Positions 1 through 9,495 are shown, counted from the stretch's first letter. The stretch: DNA of 33,453 nucleotides from an uncultured Clostridia bacterium (GCA_944390525.1 CALXQH010000016.1:1-33453), one strand, 5' to 3'. The notes: generated by a model not told the origin, from the sequence alone. Numbers and translations: made by a program.

Positions 1-271
1 GTAGATAGCGAAGGAAATGTAGAAGTAAGATTAAAATTATTAAATGAAATTGGAAGTCAACCTACAGTAATTACGAATTTTGATGATATAAATTCTACCG
101 TTACGAAAAGTAACAACGGTACACAAAGATGTAAGTGAAAGACTACTTAAGATAAATCCTATTTTAGCTCATGAAGTAAGAGAAATATTAGATGAAAATA
201 AAGCCGAAAGACACATAAGAGGAGGAATGGCAACAAAGTTAAAATATAGCCATCATATTGATAAAAAATAA
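1..271 (+). pseudogene. C-terminal fragment of an unidentified protein, frame broken near 92-136
   Basis: The first 91 bases read in frame 1 as a protein-like stretch ending in QPTVITNFDDI, and that frame stops at a TGA at 136-138. A protein-like continuation is found one frame over (frame 2, open from 92): KVTTVHKDVSERLLK, then HEVREILDENKAERHIRGG, ending at the TAA at 269-271. The two pieces look like one reading frame disturbed by a single-base change. The gene begins outside the window. I do not recognise the family; the HIRGGMATKLKY tail is distinctive but I cannot name it. A strong terminator follows 22 bp later, which fits this being the true gene end. The break could be a real mutation or an assembly error. 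Confidence 0.45.
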
Positions 272-292
272 AAAATATTTAAAAGTTGGAAA

Positions 293-335
293 AAATAGAG
301 CATGTAGATAATATTCTTATCTACATGCTCTATTT
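293..335 (+). terminator. Strong rho-independent terminator
   Basis: An 18-bp perfect stem (293-310 with 318-335) around a 7-base loop, ending in a T-run at 332-338. It separates the broken upstream gene from the polysaccharide locus. The A-run on the 5' side would also let it work on the other strand. Confidence 0.9.
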
Positions 336-381
336 TTTTATATTAAAACAATAAATTACATAAAAATATTAGTAGAATTAG

Positions 382-410
382 TTGTTATTTAAAATTTAAT
401 ATGATATAGT
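382..410 (+). promoter_or_regulatory. Putative sigma-A promoter for the first acyltransferase
   Basis: TTGTTA (382-387), a 17-bp spacer, then TATAGT (405-410). TG at 402-403 forms an extended -10. It sits 51 bp upstream of the ATG at 461. Confidence 0.6.
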
Positions 411-460
411 ATGTGTGTGCTACAAAATATTAAGTTTGTAACAAGAAGAGGAAAAATAAA

Positions 461-1576
461 ATGAGAAAGAAATCTAGAAATTCATCTATAGAATTATTAA
501 GAATAATAGCTATTATACTAATTATTATTAGTCATGCCGTACCATATGGAAATTTTAATAATTATAACTGCTTTATAGATTTGAATAATGTTTCTACAGA
601 TGGAAATATTTTGACATTAGCAATTTTTAGACATTTAGGAAGTATTGGAAATTGCATTTTTATTATATGTTCTTCATGGTTTTTATTAAATAGTAGTAAA
701 GTAAATAAAAAGAAAATATTAAAACTAATAATAGATTCTTTTATTATTTCTGCTACAATCTTATTATTAATTTTTGCTTTTGGCAATTATAGTGTGTCTT
801 TAACTGAAATAGTTAAGTCATTTTTTCCTATTACATTTAATGTTAATTGGTTTTTAACTTGTTATTTACTTTTCTATATGATTCATCCATGTCTTAATAC
901 CATGATTGAAAAAATGGATAAGAGAAATTTACTAATGTGTGACTGTATTTTATTATTTTTATATAGTGTTATGAACATGTTAAAACCAGATTTATTTTAT
1001 TTTAACTCATTGATAGGCTTTATTGTAATATATTTTCTTATAGCTTATACAAAAAAATATATGATTAAAATTTCTAATAATAAAACCATAAATATTACAT
1101 TATGCATTTTTTCTTTTTTAAGCTTAATAAGTGTAATTATTTTAGTTAATTTCATAGGCTTAAAGATTAATATATTTAATAATCAATTACTAATAATGAA
1201 TCATTTTACAAATCCATTTATTATATTAATTAGCTTCACACTATTTAATATATTTAGGCAAAAAGAATTTTACAACAAAGTAACTAATTATTTTAGCAGT
1301 TTATCATTACTTATTTATTTGATTCATGGTAACCAATTTGTAGTAGGATACTTAAAAGGTGTTTATTTTGATTACTTATACTATCATTTTGGATATAAAA
1401 ATATTATGTTGTATGTTATAATATTATCATTTATATATCTATTAGGAAGTATTTTATTGAGCATCATATACAAACATATAATCCAAAGTAATTTAACTAA
1501 ATTAATAGATAAATTATATTTATTGTTAAAAACAGTTTATTTTAGAATAGAAAAAATATTATTAAGAATAAATTAA
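461..1576 (+). CDS. Membrane acyltransferase, family 3 (OafA/WecH-like)
   Basis: A 371-residue, very hydrophobic protein with about ten predicted membrane segments. The N-terminal pattern RNSSIELLRIIAIILIIISH carries the RxxxLD/E-like start and the membrane His typical of acyltransferase family 3. Such enzymes move acetyl or other acyl groups across the membrane onto surface polysaccharides. The ATG at 461 has an AAGAAGAGG ribosome site and its own promoter at 382-410. The gene is followed by a weak hairpin, and a separate promoter serves the next gene, so it may be its own transcription unit at the edge of the polysaccharide locus. Family assignment is firm; the acyl group and target sugar cannot be told from sequence. 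Confidence 0.85.
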   Translation: MRKKSRNSSIELLRIIAIILIIISHAVPYGNFNNYNCFIDLNNVSTDGNILTLAIFRHLGSIGNCIFIICSSWFLLNSSKVNKKKILKLIIDSFIISATILLLIFAFGNYSVSLTEIVKSFFPITFNVNWFLTCYLLFYMIHPCLNTMIEKMDKRNLLMCDCILLFLYSVMNMLKPDLFYFNSLIGFIVIYFLIAYTKKYMIKISNNKTINITLCIFSFLSLISVIILVNFIGLKINIFNNQLLIMNHFTNPFIILISFTLFNIFRQKEFYNKVTNYFSSLSLLIYLIHGNQFVVGYLKGVYFDYLYYHFGYKNIMLYVIILSFIYLLGSILLSIIYKHIIQSNLTKLIDKLYLLLKTVYFRIEKILLRIN

Positions 1577-1589
1577 TTAGTATTTTAAA

Positions 1590-1613
1590 AACCGATTTTA
1601 CAACAAGTCGGTT
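1590..1613 (+). terminator. Weak hairpin after the first acyltransferase
   Basis: A 6-bp stem AACCGA/TCGGTT (1590-1595 with 1608-1613), a 12-base loop, and only a short T-rich tail. It may be a leaky terminator. Confidence 0.35.
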
Positions 1614-1701
1614 CTTAAAATTATATATAAAGTATGTCAAAAAATGTAATACTGAAGATAAAAATACCAAAAATAACCACGTAAAATATCGTAAAAAGGG
1701 G

Positions 1702-1730
1702 TTGAAAAAAGACCTATATAATAGTATAAT
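1702..1730 (+). promoter_or_regulatory. Sigma-A promoter of the main polysaccharide operon
   Basis: TTGAAA (1702-1707), a 17-bp spacer, and a consensus TATAAT (1725-1730). The predicted start near 1737 gives a leader of about 50 bases before the LCP gene. This is probably the main promoter for the genes up to about 11851. Confidence 0.8.
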
Positions 1731-1786
1731 AAAATTGTTGCAAAAAGCACAAACATGCAAAATATATAATAAGGGAAATGAAGAAA

Positions 1787-2809
1787 ATGGTTAAAAAAAT
1801 ATTTAAAATAATAGGAATAGTACTACTAACATTAGTAATTTTTATATCAATTGGTTTTGCCTGTGGATATTTTTATATAAATAGTAAATTAAGCAAAATG
1901 CAACAGGTAGAAATCAATGTAGAAAATTTAGCTGTGGAAGAAGAAGTAGAACAAAAATTATCCGGATACAGAAATATTGCTTTATTTGGAGTAGATAGTA
2001 GAGACGGTAATTTAGATAGAGGAAATAGAAGTGATTGTATTATAATAGCTAGCATTAATAATGACACAAAAGAAATAAAACTGGTTTCTGTATATAGGGA
2101 TACATATGTAGACATAGATGGACATGGATTAGATAAAATAAATCATGCCTATTCCTTTGGAGGACCAGAGCTTGCACTAAAAACATTAAATAAAAATTTA
2201 GACTTAAACGTCACAGAATTTGTTACTGTTAATTTTGAAGCTGTTGCAGATGCAGTAGATGCATTAGGCGGAGTTGAAATTAATATTACAAGTGATGAAT
2301 TATATTATTTAAATTCTGGAATTAGAGACACAGCTAACCATACAGGAAAAGAAGCAAATATTGTAACAGAAACAGGTTTGCAAACATTAGATGGAGTGCA
2401 AGCAGTAGCTTATTCAAGAATTAGATATACATCAGGAGGGGACTATAAAAGAACTGAAAGAATGAGAACTGTAATAGAAGCAATGTTTCAAAAAATAAAA
2501 ACAAAAAGTATAGTAGAAATTAATAATCTAGCAGATAAAATTTTACCAGAAATTTTAACAAATATTGAACCAAGTGAAATTTTTGCAATGATACCTTATG
2601 CTCTAAATTATAAAATAACAGAAAGCATAGGTTGGCCTTATAAAGTAAAAGGATATACAGGAGCAGCATGGTACGGGGCACCAGTAACATTAGAAAAAAA
2701 TGTAAAACAACTACATTTAGAAGCTTTTCAAGAGGAAGACTACACTGTTTCTGATACAGTAAAAAAAATCAGTGATAAAATTATTAAAAAAACAGGATAT
2801 GACAATTAA
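1787..2809 (+). CDS. LytR-CpsA-Psr (LCP) family cell-wall polymer ligase
   Basis: LCP proteins transfer finished polymers from the undecaprenyl carrier to peptidoglycan outside the membrane. Visible here are a short basic N-terminus, one membrane segment (about residues 6-28), and the LCP blocks NIALFGVDSR, RSDCIIIASI, KLVSVYRDTYV and KINHAYSFGG, with the conserved Arg and Asp residues that bind the lipid pyrophosphate. An ATG at 1778 is also in frame, but it lies 2 bases from the AAGGG ribosome site (1771-1775). The ATG at 1787 has workable spacing and is preferred, giving 340 residues. As the first gene after the operon promoter, it suggests that the polymer made here is anchored to the wall. 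Confidence 0.88.
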   Translation: MVKKIFKIIGIVLLTLVIFISIGFACGYFYINSKLSKMQQVEINVENLAVEEEVEQKLSGYRNIALFGVDSRDGNLDRGNRSDCIIIASINNDTKEIKLVSVYRDTYVDIDGHGLDKINHAYSFGGPELALKTLNKNLDLNVTEFVTVNFEAVADAVDALGGVEINITSDELYYLNSGIRDTANHTGKEANIVTETGLQTLDGVQAVAYSRIRYTSGGDYKRTERMRTVIEAMFQKIKTKSIVEINNLADKILPEILTNIEPSEIFAMIPYALNYKITESIGWPYKVKGYTGAAWYGAPVTLEKNVKQLHLEAFQEEDYTVSDTVKKISDKIIKKTGYDN

Positions 2810-2840
2810 AAATAAATAGTATTTTGGGGAGGATACTAAT

Positions 2841-3533
2841 ATGAACATAAGAAATGATGAAATTCTGTATAATACAGAAGTATTAAATTTATCTAAAAAA
2901 GAATTAAAAGAATTTTTAAATACAGGAGGAATTTATAAATATTTTAAAAGATTTATGGATATTATATTATCTGTAATGGGGCTAATTACTTTATCACCAA
3001 TCTTTCTGATAATAGCTATTCTAATAAAATTTGATTCAAAAGGCAAAGTATTTTTTAAACATAAAAGAATTGGAAAGAATGGAAAAGAAATATACATCTA
3101 CAAATTTAGAACGATGGTAGAAAATGCAGAAGACTTAATTAAGCAATTTACACCAGAACAAATGAGAGAATTTAAAGAAAATTTTAAATTAGAAAATGAT
3201 CCAAGAATTATAAAAGTAGGCAGATTTTTAAGAAAAACTAGCTTAGATGAATTACCACAAATATTTAATATTATAAAGGGTGACCTATCTATTATAGGAC
3301 CAAGACCAGTTATACAAGAAGAATTAGAAAAGTATGGCGAAAATAAAGAAAAATTTTTGAGTGTAACTCCAGGACTTACAGGATATTGGGCAGCAAATGG
3401 AAGAAGCTGCACTTCATATAAAGAAAGAATGTCAATGGAATTATATTATGTAGATAATATTTCTTTTATACTAGATATAAAAATATTCTTTAAAACAATT
3501 ATATCAGTAATAAAAAAAGAAGGAGCTATTTAA
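2841..3533 (+). CDS. Undecaprenyl-phosphate sugar phosphotransferase (initiating sugar transferase)
   Basis: A member of the bacterial sugar-transferase family (WcaJ/EpsL/CpsE C-terminal catalytic type). It starts repeat-unit synthesis by moving a sugar-1-phosphate from a nucleotide sugar to undecaprenyl phosphate at the inner face of the membrane. Hallmarks seen are the KRFMDIILSVMGLITLSPIF membrane helix (about residues 37-60), VFFKHKRIGKNGK, YKFRTM, the LRKTSLDELPQ block, the IIGPRP block and TPGLTGYWAANGR. At 230 residues it is the short single-helix form without the extra N-terminal membrane domain. The ribosome site GGGGAGG (2826-2832) sits 8 bases before the ATG. The identity of the first sugar cannot be read from the sequence. 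Confidence 0.92.
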   Translation: MNIRNDEILYNTEVLNLSKKELKEFLNTGGIYKYFKRFMDIILSVMGLITLSPIFLIIAILIKFDSKGKVFFKHKRIGKNGKEIYIYKFRTMVENAEDLIKQFTPEQMREFKENFKLENDPRIIKVGRFLRKTSLDELPQIFNIIKGDLSIIGPRPVIQEELEKYGENKEKFLSVTPGLTGYWAANGRSCTSYKERMSMELYYVDNISFILDIKIFFKTIISVIKKEGAI

Positions 3534-3534
3534 A

Positions 3535-4671
3535 ATGCAACCTAAAAAAACAATAGTCTATATTTCCCAACCAGTATATGGTGGCGTAATTGAATATCTA
3601 TATATGTTTTTAAAAAATATAGATAAAACAAAATATAATAATATATTAATTATTTCAGAAGAATATAGTAAGAACATAGAGAGGTTTAAGCCATTTATAT
3701 CAGAAGTATATTATTTACCAATGTCAAGAGAAATAAAACTTAAACAGGTAATAAAGTCAGTAATACAGTTAAGAAAAATATTAAAAAAAATAAAGCCAGA
3801 TATAGTATATATGAATAGTAGTATGGCAGGGGCAGTTGGAAGAATTGCCCTTTTATTTAATACAAAAACAAAAACAATATATAATGCACATGGCTGGTAT
3901 TTTAATGCAAGAATAAGTAATAAAAAGAAAAAATTTTATGCTATCATAGAAAAAATTTTAGCAATTAAAGCTACTAAAATAATTAATATATCAAAAGCAG
4001 AATATGAGTCCGCTTTGCAATACAAAATAGCACCAAAAAGAAAAATGTGCTTAATAGAGAATGCTATTGATTTTGATAAATTTAAGAATTCAGAACAATA
4101 TAGAAAACAAACTAGAAAAGAATATAATATTGCTGAGAATGAAATAGTAATTGGGGTAGTAGGGAGATTATCAGAACAAAAAGATCCTATGACAAGTTTA
4201 AAAACTTTTGAATTATTAAGTAAAAAATATAAAAATTTAAAATTAATGTATGTAGGTGATGGAGATTTAGAGCAAGAAATCAAACAATATGCAATGCAAA
4301 AAAGACTATTAGATAAAATAATTATTACAGGTTGGGTAAATAATGTAGAAAAATATATACCAGCATTTGATATTGCTATATTACCATCTAAATGGGAAGG
4401 TTTTGGACTAGTAATTGTAGAATATATGGCGTGTAAAAAACCAATTGTTGCTTCTAGAATAGGAGGAATTGCAGATATTATAAAATCAGAACAGAATGGC
4501 TTTTTAGCTACGATTGGAAATGCAGAAGAATTTGCTAAATATATAGAAAAATATATAGAAAACAAAGAATTAGTTGAAAAAATAATAGAAAACAATTATA
4601 ATTATGCAATAGAAAATTTTGATATTAAACGATTAGTTCAAGAGCATGAAGAATTGTTTAAACAGATATAA
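3535..4671 (+). CDS. GT4-family glycosyltransferase
   Basis: A 378-residue GT-B fold protein. The N-terminal acceptor half begins KKTIVYISQPVYGGVIEYLY, with the glycine-rich loop near the start. The C-terminal nucleotide-sugar half starts near residue 200 (VIGVVGRLSEQKDP) and contains WEGFGLVIVE, the E-x7-E motif with Glu288 and Glu296, followed by a GG-I loop. It is cytosolic and probably adds the second sugar to the lipid-linked unit. Only one base separates it from the previous stop, and its AAGGAG ribosome site is inside the end of the sugar transferase gene, so the two are translationally linked. Donor and linkage are unknown. Confidence 0.9.
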   Translation: MQPKKTIVYISQPVYGGVIEYLYMFLKNIDKTKYNNILIISEEYSKNIERFKPFISEVYYLPMSREIKLKQVIKSVIQLRKILKKIKPDIVYMNSSMAGAVGRIALLFNTKTKTIYNAHGWYFNARISNKKKKFYAIIEKILAIKATKIINISKAEYESALQYKIAPKRKMCLIENAIDFDKFKNSEQYRKQTRKEYNIAENEIVIGVVGRLSEQKDPMTSLKTFELLSKKYKNLKLMYVGDGDLEQEIKQYAMQKRLLDKIIITGWVNNVEKYIPAFDIAILPSKWEGFGLVIVEYMACKKPIVASRIGGIADIIKSEQNGFLATIGNAEEFAKYIEKYIENKELVEKIIENNYNYAIENFDIKRLVQEHEELFKQI

Positions 4672-4688
4672 TAAAGGGGAATTTTTAT

Positions 4689-5714
4689 ATGGACAAAGGA
4701 AAAAGAATAGCTTGGTTAGATATTGCAAAAGGTATTGGAATTATATTAGTGGTAGCAGGTCATATACAAGAAAATGAATATATTAATTTTTTTATTTACT
4801 CCTTTCATATGCCTCTATTCTTTATTTTATCAGGATATTTATACAAAAATAAAGAGAAATTTATTAAAGCAAAAGCTAAATCAATATTAATACCATATTT
4901 ATCTATTGCCATTATCTCATTTCTGTATTGGTGTTTCTTTGAAAGATATTTTAGAGAACAAGACGTAAATCCTATTGATGCATTTTTTAACATATGGTTA
5001 GCTATTCCAAGTATTAATTATGTATTTAATACAGCCTTGTGGTTTTTACCATGTTTGTTTACAACAGAAACAATGTTTCATCTTATGGAAACAAAGATCA
5101 AAAATAAAAAAATACTGCTATCCATTCTTATTATTCTTTCAATAATAGGATACATATATGCAAAATTTAATATTATTAGATTACCTTGGGGATTAGATAC
5201 CGCTTTTATAGCAATAGGTTTTTACTCTTTCGGATATTGGTTTAAAAGAAAAGAAAGTATTATTATTCAGAAAATAAATATAAATTTGATAAAAAAAGTA
5301 TTAATAATATTTGCGTGCTTAATAATAACTATAATATTACCACAAATAGCAGGAAAAATGAACATAGGTAATTTAGTATATCCTATTTATCCTGTTATTT
5401 ATATTACATCATTTGCAGGTTTTTTTATGATATATATATTGTCTAATATCATTAAAGAAAATAAAATTTTACAATATTTAGGAACAAATACTATAATTAT
5501 TATGGGAATACATGAACCAATAAAAAGGATAGCATTAGAATTAATCATAAGAATTTTCAATATTTCTCTTGAAGTAATAAGAACAAATTTAGTAGGTATT
5601 ATGCTAATAACGCTAATAGTACTAGTAATTTGTATACCTGCTATATATATTATAAATAATTATTTACCATTTTTAATTGGAAAGAAAAAGGAGAAAAAAA
5701 ATGTGGCTCATTAA
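4689..5714 (+). CDS. Second membrane acyltransferase, family 3 (polysaccharide O-acetylase type)
   Basis: A 341-residue polytopic protein beginning KRIAWLDIAKGIGIILVVAGH, the RxxWLD...H signature of acyltransferase-3 proteins acting on capsule and wall sugars, followed by the FSFHMPLFFILSGYL-like second helix. About ten membrane segments are predicted. It most resembles the fucose-O-acetylase/OatWY-like subgroup that acetylates polysaccharide, which is a family-level guess. The ribosome site AAAGGGGA ends 8 bases before the ATG. The last 14 bases overlap the start of the polymerase gene, whose ribosome site lies inside this gene, so the two are likely coupled. Confidence 0.86.
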   Translation: MDKGKRIAWLDIAKGIGIILVVAGHIQENEYINFFIYSFHMPLFFILSGYLYKNKEKFIKAKAKSILIPYLSIAIISFLYWCFFERYFREQDVNPIDAFFNIWLAIPSINYVFNTALWFLPCLFTTETMFHLMETKIKNKKILLSILIILSIIGYIYAKFNIIRLPWGLDTAFIAIGFYSFGYWFKRKESIIIQKININLIKKVLIIFACLIITIILPQIAGKMNIGNLVYPIYPVIYITSFAGFFMIYILSNIIKENKILQYLGTNTIIIMGIHEPIKRIALELIIRIFNISLEVIRTNLVGIMLITLIVLVICIPAIYIINNYLPFLIGKKKEKKNVAH

Positions 5715-6913
5715 TTTTTTTACATTTATGACATTAGCTTTTCCTAAAGCACGGAGCCTTAGTAGGAAGTATTGCTATTACTGTAGCAGAGTTAGCTTTT
5801 ATTTTTACTGTCATTGCAAGTAAAAAGAAAATATTTAATTTTTTAAATGAAAATAAACATTTTTTATATTGCTATATTTTATATAGTATTACAATTTTAG
5901 TAGTAATGCTAACAAATTATAGTAATATAATTTTATTTAGGATTGCTGCTAGTGCAGTACTAATTTTCTCGCCTTTAGCAATAGGAATAGGTTATAAAAT
6001 AAACATAAATACTTTTTATAAAATTATAGTAATTAGTATGATAATTACAGGTTTATATTCTGTATTACAATGGACAGTTGGACTAGAAGCAACCAAAATA
6101 CCAGGCTTAAATATTGCTTATGGTGATACTTTTGCTGATAAACCAATTGGATATGGATTTAATGGAAGAGAAGCACTAAAAATGCCATCTACATATCAAA
6201 ATGGAAATGGAGTTGCGTTATTTTTTCTATTGTCAATATTTTTAATAATACCATGGAAAACAAAGCAAAATGGATTGAAAATAATGGCTATTATATTAGC
6301 ATTAATTGGACTAATTCTATCAGGTTCTAGATCTGCATTGGTTCCACTAATTTTATTAATTCCATATGCAATCAAGAAAATATATGACAAATTGAAAACT
6401 AAAAAGCAAAAGCTACTATTATTGTTAATAATAATAGTAGGAATTACTACGATGATATTGTATATTATATATTCACGAAGTGATTTAATAAGCTATTTTT
6501 ATGAAAGATATATTGTACAGACTTTAGAAGATCCTACCGCTAGTGGAAGAACTACTCAAATTAAAAATGTAATTAATTATTTTGCTAGAGGAAATTTTAT
6601 AGAAAAGATAAAAGTTTTAATGTTAGGTGGAAACTGGATAGATACTGCATTCTCAGAAGGAATTTTTAATATTATTTCTTATTATGGTATTATAGTAGCT
6701 ATAGTATTTTGTTTATTATTATTATATCCAATAATGAAACTATATAAAAATAATAAAGTAGAAGTTTTAGGGTTACTAGCTGTTTTTATTGCGTTTATGG
6801 TTGACTCATCTTTTAATTATCCACCAGGCTTAATGAATTATTTTTTAATAGCAGGAATCTTACTTCAAAGACAAAAAATGAAACAATTAGAAAATAAGGA
6901 GTTGAAAATATGA
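5701..6913 (+). CDS. Wzy-like O-antigen/capsule polymerase, frame interrupted near 5749
   Basis: From the internal ATG at 5906 a clean 335-residue polytopic protein is read. It contains the Wzy/O-antigen-ligase region (GREALKMPSTYQNGN, then GLILSGSRSALV and later membrane helices). The gene almost certainly starts earlier, at the ATG at 5701: AAGGAG (5688-5693) lies 7 bases upstream, overlapping the previous gene. It reads MWLINFFTFMTLAFPK in frame 1. The membrane-protein sequence then continues in frame 2 from 5750 (HGALVGSIAITVAELAFIF) straight into the 5906 frame with no stop. Removing one base near 5746-5749 would give an intact protein of about 403 residues, normal for this family. As written, frame 1 stops at 5821-5823. 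Role: joins lipid-linked repeat units outside the membrane. Whether it is functional here is uncertain. Confidence 0.72.
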
Positions 6914-8136
6914 AAGTAGCAATTATTACATCTGGTTATTTACCAGTGCCTGCTTCAAAAGGTGGAGCAGTTGAAAATATTGTAGAAAATTTTATTATTC
7001 AAAACGAAATATATCAAAAAGTAACATTTGATATATTTAGTATTTATGATGAAAAGGCAAAGAAAATAGCCATAAAATATAAATATAGTAATTTTAATTT
7101 TATAAAACCAAATAAATTGGTACAAATTATGGACAAGCTAATTTATTTCTTTTTTAAAAACATCTTTAAAAAAGAAAAAGTAATGTCATATAGATACATT
7201 ATGCAAAGATTACATTTTTTAAAAAAGACAAGTAGAATTTTAAAAAAAGAAAATTACGATAAAATCATATTAGAAAATCATTCTACACTATTTTTAGTTT
7301 TAAAATGGAACAAAAACTACTTAAAATATAAAGATAGATATTATTATCATGTACATAATGAAATAAAATCTTCTTACGGCTGTAGAGAAATTATGAAAAA
7401 CACAAAAAATATTATGTGCGTAAGTAATTATATTAAAAAACATGTAGAAAATTTTTTACAAATACCAAATGCTAACAATGTAAAAAAGTTAACAAATTGT
7501 ATTAATATAGATGAATTTGGTAATATTAACGAAGAAGAAAAAGAAAAAATAAAAGAAAAATATCAGATTAATAAAGAAGATAAAGTTCTTATATTTACAG
7601 GAAGATTAACTAAAGAAAAGGGAATTAAGGAACTATTACTAGCAATTAAAGAATTAAAACAAACTCCAAATTTTAAATTATTAGTAGTGGGGAGTTTCTT
7701 TTTTGATACAGAAGTAAAAAATGATTTTGAAAAAGAACTACAAAGTATTATAACAGATATAAAAGATAAAATAATTTTTACTGGATATGTGAAACATGAA
7801 GAAATTAATAAAATATATGGAATTGCTGATATTGCTGTATTACCATCTTTATGGGATGATCCAGCGCCACTTACTGTTATTGAATCTATGGCAAGTGGAT
7901 TACCAATTATTACAACTAATTCAGGGGGAATCCCAGAATATGCTCAAAATGGTTGTGCTTTTATTATAGAAAGAGATGAAAACCTAGTACAAAATTTAAC
8001 AATTAAAATACAAGAATTATTAAACAATGAAGAAGAAAGAAATAAAATGGCAAGTATTAGCAAACAGAATGCAGTAAAATTAAATCTAGACAATTTTTAT
8101 AAAGATTTATTAAATAATATAGATGTTAGTATTTAA
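6910..8136 (+). CDS. GT4-family glycosyltransferase
   Basis: A 408-residue GT-B enzyme. The N-terminus MKVAIITSGYLPVPASKGGA has the glycine-rich loop of GT4 enzymes, and the C-terminal domain starts near residue 220 with VLIFTGRLTKEKGI. The usual E-x7-E motif appears as D-x7-E (Asp317 and Glu325 in WDDPAPLTVIE), a variant that I believe occurs in this family. The ATG overlaps the polymerase stop (ATGA), with AAGGAG ahead of it, so translation is coupled. It is cytosolic and presumably adds one sugar to the repeat unit; the donor sugar cannot be inferred. Confidence 0.9.
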   Translation: MKVAIITSGYLPVPASKGGAVENIVENFIIQNEIYQKVTFDIFSIYDEKAKKIAIKYKYSNFNFIKPNKLVQIMDKLIYFFFKNIFKKEKVMSYRYIMQRLHFLKKTSRILKKENYDKIILENHSTLFLVLKWNKNYLKYKDRYYYHVHNEIKSSYGCREIMKNTKNIMCVSNYIKKHVENFLQIPNANNVKKLTNCINIDEFGNINEEEKEKIKEKYQINKEDKVLIFTGRLTKEKGIKELLLAIKELKQTPNFKLLVVGSFFFDTEVKNDFEKELQSIITDIKDKIIFTGYVKHEEINKIYGIADIAVLPSLWDDPAPLTVIESMASGLPIITTNSGGIPEYAQNGCAFIIERDENLVQNLTIKIQELLNNEEERNKMASISKQNAVKLNLDNFYKDLLNNIDVSI

Positions 8137-8195
8137 ATATTAAGAAATAAGTTATTTTAATTATTAGTTGCGTGATAAAGAAAGTGGGATAATAA

Positions 8196-9308
8196 ATGAA
8201 AAAAATAATGTATATTATAGATAATAATATAAAAATTATAGGGAGATCTACAAAATCAACCTTTACAATTATTACAGAAATGCAAAAACTTAAAAAATAT
8301 GATGTATGCTTATGTATGCCAGAATCAGACAGAAAATTAGAATTATTAAGTGATGATAAAATATTTATGTACCCAGAACATAAATATAAAAATAAATTAA
8401 TCAATGTTTTTTTTCATAAAATGAAGGAAATACAGAAAATAATAAAACAAGTCCAACCAAACATCATACATGCCCAAGACCCACAGGGGGGTATTATTAT
8501 AGCAATGTTAAAAAAATTTGGAAAAATTTCAAACAATATTGAATGTATTTATACAGATAGACAATTATATGAAACTTATAGTATTTATTATAAAGTATTT
8601 TTTAATTTGATGATTAAGGGATTGGATAAAGTAATTTGCACTACCAACATTAATAAGGAACAATGGAAAAAACATACAAAAATAAAATATGTAGAATGTG
8701 TTTCTAATGTATTAGATGAAAAATGGTATATTTATAATGAAAATAGAGAAAGAAAAAAGGAAAAGGAAAAACTGATAGTAGGTTTTGCAGCTCGCTTTGA
8801 TATTTACAAAAGATGGGATACCGTAAAATTAATATGTGAAGAGTTAAAAAACAATAAACAATTACAATTTCGTTTTTGTATTGCAACAAGTAAAGAACAA
8901 AACAAATTAGAAGCACTTCAATATATAGAAGAAATAAAACAAATTTTAGGAGATAAAGTTATCATCCTATTAAATGCAACTGCAGAAGAAATGGAACAAT
9001 TTTATTATGATATTGATATTTTTGTACTAACTTCAGAAGGAGAATCATTTGGTAGAACATTAATAGAAGCTATGTCAAGAAGATGTGTGGTATTTGGCAC
9101 TAATTCAGGAGGAGTACCTGACGTAATTCAAAACGAAGACTTTTTATTTGAAGTAAATGATGTAAAGGATATATGTAACAAAATTTTAGGTTATATAGAT
9201 AATGAAGAAAAACTACAAAAAGATCAAATGTATTTTGAAAAATATTTAAAAGATAAATTTTCATTAGACAAATTAAGTAAAAAATTAGATCATATTTATA
9301 CGGATTAG
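8196..9308 (+). CDS. GT4-family glycosyltransferase
   Basis: The third GT-B glycosyltransferase of the locus, 370 residues. The C-terminal domain begins near residue 193 (LIVGFAARFDIYKRWD) and carries the E-x7-E motif Glu283/Glu291 in ESFGRTLIE, then the GTNSGGVPDVI loop. The N-terminal half is short and rich in Lys/Ile. The ribosome site AAAGTGGGA (8181-8189) is only moderate, and 59 bp separate it from the previous gene, the widest gap so far in the operon. No promoter stands out in that gap. It probably adds a later sugar of the repeat unit. Confidence 0.88.
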   Translation: MKKIMYIIDNNIKIIGRSTKSTFTIITEMQKLKKYDVCLCMPESDRKLELLSDDKIFMYPEHKYKNKLINVFFHKMKEIQKIIKQVQPNIIHAQDPQGGIIIAMLKKFGKISNNIECIYTDRQLYETYSIYYKVFFNLMIKGLDKVICTTNINKEQWKKHTKIKYVECVSNVLDEKWYIYNENRERKKEKEKLIVGFAARFDIYKRWDTVKLICEELKNNKQLQFRFCIATSKEQNKLEALQYIEEIKQILGDKVIILLNATAEEMEQFYYDIDIFVLTSEGESFGRTLIEAMSRRCVVFGTNSGGVPDVIQNEDFLFEVNDVKDICNKILGYIDNEEKLQKDQMYFEKYLKDKFSLDKLSKKLDHIYTD

Positions 9309-9321
9309 GGATAAAGGAGTT

Positions 9322-9495
9322 TTGTTTTTTATTAATAATGAAACACTACCAATAGCAGGTGCATTATGGTTTTTAACAGTTATTTTCTTTACAACAACTG
9401 TATATGATTTATTGAAAAGAAAAATAAACAATAAATATATTTTTACAATACTAGTTATTAGCATTGCACTTATAGGATGTTTATTGAAATTATGA
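9322..9495 (+). CDS. Small membrane protein or first half of a frameshifted one
   Basis: A 57-residue frame with two likely membrane helices (PIAGALWFLTVIFFTTTVYD and YIFTILVISIALIGCLL). The only near-standard start is the TTG at 9322, but AAAGGAG (9313-9319) leaves just 2 bases, so the true start is unclear; the ATT at 9331 is better spaced. The stop TGA (9493-9495) overlaps the ATG of the next small frame. It may be one half of a single 4-helix protein of about 109 residues. No family recognised. Confidence 0.4.
   Translation: MFFINNETLPIAGALWFLTVIFFTTTVYDLLKRKINNKYIFTILVISIALIGCLLKL

Noticed and set aside
3936..4595. Long open frame on - across the first glycosyltransferase
   Set aside because: It is a shadow of the + strand gene: it has no ribosome site, low-complexity hydrophobic content, and the + frame has full GT4 motifs.
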